A stretch of DNA of 38,531 nt from assembly GCA_022844565.1 (NCBI GenBank), contig JALHLK010000047.1, forward strand, positions 1 to 38,531, given 5' to 3'. A program made the translations under genes and the position numbers. This document shows, in pieces, positions 34,275 through 38,531 of the stretch. Positions within the stretch are counted from its first letter, which is position 1. Every line of letters starts with the position of its first letter. Source of the DNA: Saprospiraceae bacterium. GTDB taxonomy: Bacteria; Bacteroidota; Bacteroidia; Chitinophagales; Saprospiraceae. Below the pieces are notes generated by a model. That model was not told the DNA's origin and made no database searches. It saw only the letters and a program-made list of their open reading frames with translations.

Positions 34275-35597
34275 ATGCAACTTAGGATTTCAGTACCCGA
34301 TTTTTGTTTTCCTGAGGCGAAATATAGCTTAGAAATATTATTTCGATGTATAGCCTTCGATGATTTTTGCATAGAAGCTAGCAATTCTGGTCAAAATTTT
34401 GAATTCACTAATGGCGAAGGACAACTAATTCTAACTATTGAAAATCATTTTTTCATTAAAGAAATGGCTTATTCTGAGGCCTTAATACCAAAGTCTATAA
34501 GTTTTACAGACTTAACAATAGATGATTCTAAGTTTGAAATTGTTCATTTTTATGGAGAATCTCATTTTTCTAATCATATTCTAAAAACAGATATTATTTC
34601 TTCCACTTTTTTTATGGCTAGCCGTTGGGAAGAGAGTGTCATAAAAGAAAGAGATCAGCATGGTAGATTTGATGAAAATAGAGCACTAGCCGTAGAGCAC
34701 AAATTTATCACCAGACCCGTCATTAATGAATACGCTAATCTCCTCAAGAGTATTTTACAACTTTATGGCACCAAATTTACGGATAAAGAGCAGCCCGCAA
34801 ATATCCAAATCACATTTGATATTGATTACATGTACAAATGGAAAACGTGGAAGTCTATAGTAGGAAATCTATACCGTAAAGGCCCAACTTGGAATGATAA
34901 ATTAAGTTACATTCAGACATTTCTACAAAGTAAAATACTGGGACAAAAGGAACACGACCCATTTTTTAGTTTTCCTTATCTTATGGAGACTTTATCAAAA
35001 CTTGAATCCAAAGCCATTTTTTATTTTATGGCAAATGATGTAAATTCTACCTTTGACTACAGAGATTACGATCTAAAATCCCAAGAAATACAGCATGTTT
35101 TTAAAGAAATCATACAAAATGGCCATGAGATAGGGCTTCACTCCAGCTTTAATGCCTTTGATGAAAAGGATATGCTTCAAAAAGAAAAGAATAATTTAGA
35201 AGTTGCTTCAGGCGTACCCATCACTTCTATTAGAGCCCATTACCTGAAAATAACTCCAGATCATAGTCTATGTTTAATCAATGAAGCAAATTTCACAAAG
35301 GATAGCTCGATGATGTATGCATGCAATTTTGGTTTTAGATGTGGTGCCACTATTCCAATTCCTTATTTTGATCTCAAATCTAGAGAGGTTACCAATTTGA
35401 AGCTGATTCCCACCATAGCGATGTCCTCCGTAGGTATTAATACAGATTACGACAATCAATATCGAGTGATCGAATATCAAATAGGTCAAGTCAAAAATCA
35501 TGGTGGTCATGCTCAGGTGATTTGGCATAATAGTGATTTGGATACGGGTGAGAAAAAGTCATTATATCAACGTGTTATAAAAAAGATTGCAGATTGA
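34275..35597 (+). CDS. Polysaccharide deacetylase-like protein
   Basis: A 440-aa protein with an N-terminal domain of unknown type (about 1-170) and a C-terminal NodB-like polysaccharide deacetylase domain. The first metal motif is the variant ITFDIDYMYKW near residue 180. Further blocks are KAIFYFMAND, NGHEIGLHSSF near 284 (metal His ligands), SIRAHYLKI near 318, and a C-terminal HAQVIWHNSDL. Such proteins in Bacteroidota often sit in polysaccharide or envelope gene sets. It begins 13 bases after the sprE-like gene, so the two share a transcript; whether it matters for secretion is unknown. No signal peptide is visible, so it is probably cytoplasmic. Confidence 0.78.
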   Translation: MQLRISVPDFCFPEAKYSLEILFRCIAFDDFCIEASNSGQNFEFTNGEGQLILTIENHFFIKEMAYSEALIPKSISFTDLTIDDSKFEIVHFYGESHFSNHILKTDIISSTFFMASRWEESVIKERDQHGRFDENRALAVEHKFITRPVINEYANLLKSILQLYGTKFTDKEQPANIQITFDIDYMYKWKTWKSIVGNLYRKGPTWNDKLSYIQTFLQSKILGQKEHDPFFSFPYLMETLSKLESKAIFYFMANDVNSTFDYRDYDLKSQEIQHVFKEIIQNGHEIGLHSSFNAFDEKDMLQKEKNNLEVASGVPITSIRAHYLKITPDHSLCLINEANFTKDSSMMYACNFGFRCGATIPIPYFDLKSREVTNLKLIPTIAMSSVGINTDYDNQYRVIEYQIGQVKNHGGHAQVIWHNSDLDTGEKKSLYQRVIKKIAD

Positions 35598-35651
35598 GCA
35601 ATCAAAGAATGAAAATTGATATTAAGGAAAATGTGGCTATTATTATCAAAG

Positions 35652-35830
35652 CTTTTTTAGTAGCTATTCAGGACCCCGACTGTTCAACCAAAAAAAGTCC
35701 ATTTTAAGTGATCCATCGGCTTTTTTTTCATCAATAGCGATGCTATTAATTCAAAAAAGAGCCTCGTCTGACTTAAAATGTCCTTATTTTTATGATTTGA
35801 ACGCGGGGTCCTGAATAGTTACCTTTTTTA
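35652..35830. mobile_element. MITE-like element with 8-bp target duplication
   Basis: A 163-base palindromic element (35660-35822) is flanked by perfect 8-base direct repeats CTTTTTTA (35652-35659 and 35823-35830). The terminal inverted repeats are GTAGCTATTCAGGACCCCG on the left and, read inward on the other strand, GTAACTATTCAGGACCCCG on the right (18 of 19 match). Pairing continues through GTCCATTTTAAG to a central hairpin (AATAGC/GCTATT). There is no coding capacity. Ends beginning GTAA together with 8-base duplications resemble the IS66 family, so it may be a non-autonomous derivative. It lies between the deacetylase-like gene and the promoter of the surface repeat proteins. Confidence 0.8.
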
Positions 35831-35901
35831 AACTTGTATCTACTGATTAACAAAAATTTATGGACATTTGCCGTCATAATTAAATTCCACCAGAATTACT
35901 T

Positions 35902-35931
35902 TTTGAAGTAAACAATATGTAATTAATTTTG
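35902..35931 (+). promoter_or_regulatory. Promoter of the surface repeat-protein genes
   Basis: TTTG at 35902-35905 and TAATTTTG at 35924-35931 (TAnnTTTG) are 18 bases apart. The first ATG is 35 bases downstream at 35967. Confidence 0.6.
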
Positions 35932-35966
35932 GCACAAAATTTGTTTTGATACTCTGACATGGTAAA

Positions 35967-36638
35967 ATGAAAAAGGGTAGTATCAAAGTCAAATATATTG
36001 GAGTTGGAATATTAGTTATATTTTACTTCTTAGGTAATGCACAAATGAAAGTAGGTGACAACCCTACAGTTATTAACACAAATTCAATTTTAGAACTTGA
36101 AAGTATAAACCAAGGCCTTCTTATGCCTCGTGTTGCTCTTGACTCAACTACTGTCGCAAGTCCATTAACAGCGCACATTGCAGGTATGACAGTGTATAAC
36201 ACAGCAACTATCAAAAACGTTACACCTGGTTTCTATTACAATGATGGTACAAAGTGGGTAAAAATGATTGGGAGCGGTTTAAGTGTGCTTAATACTCCGA
36301 CAACAATTGGTACCAGCCCTTTCAATACCTTATCAATTACTGGACTTGGCCCTGGAAATTTAGGAACAGATGAAGTTGTGACGATTGATCCATCTACTGG
36401 ATTAATAAAAAAAGTACCATCTTCTATGTTGGTGCAAGAAGAGCAAACATTAATAATTGCTAGTGCCGGTCAAACCCAATTTGCTACCCCTTTGGTGATA
36501 ACTGATATTGACAAAATTAATGTATACCGAAATGGCGTTCGGGTAGCTGCGACCGTTGTTAATGCTACAACGATTCAGCTTGAATCTGAAGCTACATCGG
36601 TATTAGGCGACGAAATAAGAATAGTACAAATTAGATAA
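35967..36638 (+). CDS. Exported surface/tail-fibre-like protein 1
   Basis: A 223-aa exported protein. The signal peptide ends near ...FYFLGNAQ. The next part, SILELESINQGLLMPRVALD and MTVYNTATIKNVTPGFYYND, is the head region common in Bacteroidota surface proteins that carry phage-tail-fibre-like modules. One copy of a repeat follows (about 105-150) with SITGLGPGN...DEVVTIDPSTGLIKKVPSSML. The C-terminal 65 residues (FATPLVITDIDKINVYRNGV) resemble a small beta-rich tail module also present in the next gene. No T9SS sorting domain is visible. It is first in a line of three related genes. Confidence 0.72.
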   Translation: MKKGSIKVKYIGVGILVIFYFLGNAQMKVGDNPTVINTNSILELESINQGLLMPRVALDSTTVASPLTAHIAGMTVYNTATIKNVTPGFYYNDGTKWVKMIGSGLSVLNTPTTIGTSPFNTLSITGLGPGNLGTDEVVTIDPSTGLIKKVPSSMLVQEEQTLIIASAGQTQFATPLVITDIDKINVYRNGVRVAATVVNATTIQLESEATSVLGDEIRIVQIR

Positions 36639-36687
36639 TTATTTATAAATTAAACTTTTATTCACTCAATTAAATTTTAAACAAAAA

Positions 36688-37638
36688 ATGAAAAAGTATT
36701 TTATTCCACTGATTGCTATCATGTTTTTGGCTTTTGGAGCCAATGCACAGATAGATTCTACCAAGGTTATCGACAATAAGGGGACGATAAAGTATGTCAT
36801 AAAAGCCAGCTCTATCAATAATATTATTTCCAAAAAAGATAGTCTTATTTTGTACGTAACTCCAAAACAACTAGGTGATAGCCTCACAAATTATGTTCAG
36901 TATTCAGATACAGCTGCCATGTTGATGAATTATTTGAATAGTGCAAATAATGGGTTGACTAAAGTAGGTCAAAACGTAAAATTGGGTGGTGCTCTTACAG
37001 AAAATACTACCATTAGTTCAGCTTCTTTTGACCTGATATTTAGCATTGCTGCAAATGATTCGTTAAAAATTCAAGGTTTAGGTTCTGGGAGTGCATCATC
37101 AGATAGTGTTGTAGTAGTGGATCCTAATACTGGAGCTCTAAAACGTATTTCAGCATCTACACTTTTCAATGCATTGACTTTTGGAAATGGTTTGACCAAG
37201 ACTGGAAATTTGGTTGAACTCGGTGGTAGCCTAACAAAAGCAACAACCATCACCACAACAGTAGGTAATACTTTAGCAATTGATGGACTTCAATCTGGAT
37301 CTAGAACAGACAGTATAGTTCTAGTTGATCCTACTACAGGCGTCCTAAAAAGAATATCAGCTGCCAGCTTAAATAACACTAAAACCTATACAGTTAATAG
37401 TGGATTACCACTAGCAGGTACTGCTACAGCATACATTATCCCTCAAGTAACAAGTACCATACCTGCTACTTATACAACTCAACAAGTGTGGGTCTTTAGA
37501 AATGGTGCCAAGTTAGTAGCTGGGATTGATTATACAGTTGCTGGTGGAGTAGTAACAATTACCCCACAAACTGGAAATCCTTTAGAGGATTGGGTTTGGG
37601 GAGTTTATGAAAGAATTGAACTACAGTGGGTAGAATAA
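36688..37638 (+). CDS. Exported surface/tail-fibre-like protein 2
   Basis: A 316-aa exported protein related to its neighbours. The signal peptide ends at ...FGANAQ. Two diverged copies of a repeat of about 65-80 residues follow (about 90-165 and 168-235). They share NGLTK, LGG.LT..TTI, the strand L.I.GL.SGS..DS and the block VVVDPNTGALKRISASTL. The tail (TTQQVWVFRNGAKLVAGIDY and EDWVWGVYERIEL) matches the ending of the first protein and looks like a phage-tail-fibre-type module. It starts 49 bases after gene 1 and ends before a strong hairpin terminator. Its role may be adhesion or a surface structure; this is inference. Confidence 0.72.
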   Translation: MKKYFIPLIAIMFLAFGANAQIDSTKVIDNKGTIKYVIKASSINNIISKKDSLILYVTPKQLGDSLTNYVQYSDTAAMLMNYLNSANNGLTKVGQNVKLGGALTENTTISSASFDLIFSIAANDSLKIQGLGSGSASSDSVVVVDPNTGALKRISASTLFNALTFGNGLTKTGNLVELGGSLTKATTITTTVGNTLAIDGLQSGSRTDSIVLVDPTTGVLKRISAASLNNTKTYTVNSGLPLAGTATAYIIPQVTSTIPATYTTQQVWVFRNGAKLVAGIDYTVAGGVVTITPQTGNPLEDWVWGVYERIELQWVE

Positions 37639-37674
37639 TCCTATAAAGCAATACTTTTTTATTTCAATATTTTT

Positions 37675-37736
37675 GTTGAATAGGATTTTCATTGACTGAT
37701 AATGACTGATAATGAAAATCCTATTCAACTTTTTTT
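37675..37736 (+). terminator. Strong intrinsic terminator with repeated loop
   Basis: A perfect 19-bp stem starts at GTTGAATAGGATTTTCATT (37675) and ends at 37729. The 17-base loop contains GACTGATAAT followed by a second GACTGAT. Seven T follow. It separates the second and third surface-protein genes. Confidence 0.8.
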
Positions 37737-37777
37737 AGGTTATAGTATTTCTTAGCTTTTTATTAAGTAAATAATCG

Positions 37778-38531
37778 ATGCTAAAATTTTATAAAACATC
37801 AATACTTGGGGTATTCCTATTTTTAGGGGGGCTCAATCTGAATGCCCAAATTAAAGTGATAGATCACAAAGGAACGCTTAAAGATATAGATACTAGTAAA
37901 TGGACCTTGTCAGGAATAGATATTTATAATAAAAACACAGGAAATGTAGGTATTGGAAACAATAATCCTCAAACAAAACTTCATACTACTGGAACTCTAA
38001 GATTTGAAGATTTGGATTCAAATGATATAAATTTCAAAATTCTTACAACAGATTTGTTAGGAAATGTGACCACAAGAAGTCTTAAAAGTTTAAAAGCTGT
38101 TCTTCCAGATAGTACAACAGCACAAAATGGTCTTACTCTTAATGATAATGAAGTTGAACTAGGTGGCACACTCAATCGCGCGACTACGATCACACAAGCA
38201 GCGGCAAAAGACAGCTTAACCTTTGCAACAAGCGGAAATAAATTGAAAATAACAGGACTGGCATCGGGTTCTACAACGGATAGCATTGTAGTAATAGACC
38301 CAACCTCAGGACAATTAAAAAGAATCTCCTCCTCAAGATTGGCAACCATAGGTGCAAATGGAGTGAGCAATGGCGTAAGTGGTGATAGCATTCTATTAGG
38401 TGGCACACTCAGTCGCGCGACTACGATCACACAAGCAGCGGCAAAAGACAGCTTAACCTTTGCAACAAGCGGAAATAAATTGAAAATAACAGGACTGGCA
38501 TCGGGTTCTACAACGGATAGCATTGTAGTAA
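37778..38531 (+). CDS. Exported surface repeat protein 3 (runs off window)
   Basis: An open reading frame from ATG 37778 continues past the window edge, 251 codons so far. The signal peptide is MLKFYKTSILGVFLFLGGLN with LNAQ after it. A head with NTGNVGIGNNNPQTKLHTTG follows, the usual start of tail-fibre-like Bacteroidota proteins. The rest is the same repeat as in gene 2: LGGTLNRATTITQAAAKDSL, FATSGNKLKITGLASGSTTD and SIVVIDPTSGQLKRISSS. The first copy begins near residue 128 and the second near 207, a period of 79 residues. At DNA level the two copies are almost identical, unlike the diverged copies in gene 2. More copies probably lie beyond the edge. Confidence 0.8.
   Translation, partial: MLKFYKTSILGVFLFLGGLNLNAQIKVIDHKGTLKDIDTSKWTLSGIDIYNKNTGNVGIGNNNPQTKLHTTGTLRFEDLDSNDINFKILTTDLLGNVTTRSLKSLKAVLPDSTTAQNGLTLNDNEVELGGTLNRATTITQAAAKDSLTFATSGNKLKITGLASGSTTDSIVVIDPTSGQLKRISSSRLATIGANGVSNGVSGDSILLGGTLSRATTITQAAAKDSLTFATSGNKLKITGLASGSTTDSIVV
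38161..38531 (+). repeat. 237-bp nearly exact tandem repeat
   Basis: Bases 38161-38294 recur at 38398-38531 with one difference (CTCAATCGCG versus CTCAGTCGCG). The second copy is cut by the window end. The period of 237 bases is a multiple of three and keeps the frame, as in expanding surface-protein repeats. Confidence 0.9.

Noticed and set aside
37981-38523. Long minus-strand open frame opposite the repeat protein
   Set aside because: It is a repeat-generated shadow. The plus strand has a signal peptide, a typical head motif and in-frame repeats shared with the neighbouring gene; the minus frame has none of these.

Overview
The window looks like chromosomal DNA of a low-GC member of the Bacteroidota, most plausibly the Saprospiria/Sphingobacteriia side of the phylum. 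This is an inference from content. The evidence is: promoters with the Bacteroidota -7 box TAnnTTTG; two proteins with type IX secretion (T9SS) C-terminal sorting domains; a SprE/PorW-type T9SS lipoprotein; a DUF1800/DUF1501 pair; tandem OmpH/Skp chaperones; a LytS/LytTR pair; and surface proteins whose N-termini (SILELES, GxVGIGxxNP) are typical of the phylum.

Layout: (1) 1-8331 starts with the edge of a minus-strand gene. It then carries a MacB/FtsX-type permease, the DUF1800-DUF1501 pair, a T9SS-exported esterase, two OmpH/Skp chaperones and a TetR regulator. (2) 8332-8893 is a non-coding block rich in hairpins and inverted repeats. (3) 8894-18233 is a housekeeping run: pheT, a TMTC-like membrane glycosyltransferase and dprA, then smpB-trkA-trkH and a YkgJ-type cysteine-cluster gene. 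(4) 18441-18858 holds tRNA-Val(TAC) followed by a tandem array of tRNA-derived units, each ending in its own terminator. (5) 18868-31096 is almost entirely minus-strand. It has a lipoprotein, a LytTR response regulator, an FN3/GEVED T9SS cargo, a TPR histidine kinase, an orphan exported protein, and a tight cluster of membrane protein, hemW, methyltransferase and membrane protein. A HAD-like gene and an M23 peptidase follow. (6) 31196-35597 carries the SprE/PorW-like lipoprotein and a polysaccharide-deacetylase-like gene. (7) 35652-35830 is a small palindromic element with perfect 8-bp target duplications. (8) 35967-end is a set of three repeat-containing exported proteins; the third runs off the window and contains a nearly exact 237-bp tandem repeat.

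Common themes are cell-envelope biogenesis and surface display (OmpH, SprE, T9SS cargos, M23, surface repeat proteins), signalling (TetR, LytS/LytTR), potassium uptake (TrkA/TrkH) and translation (PheT, SmpB, tRNA-Val). Signs of genome flux sit in the intergenic spaces: the MITE-like element, the tRNA-derived array, a decayed hemW fragment with an internally flipped piece, and a frameshifted gene remnant. All family assignments are from reading motifs; no database search was run.
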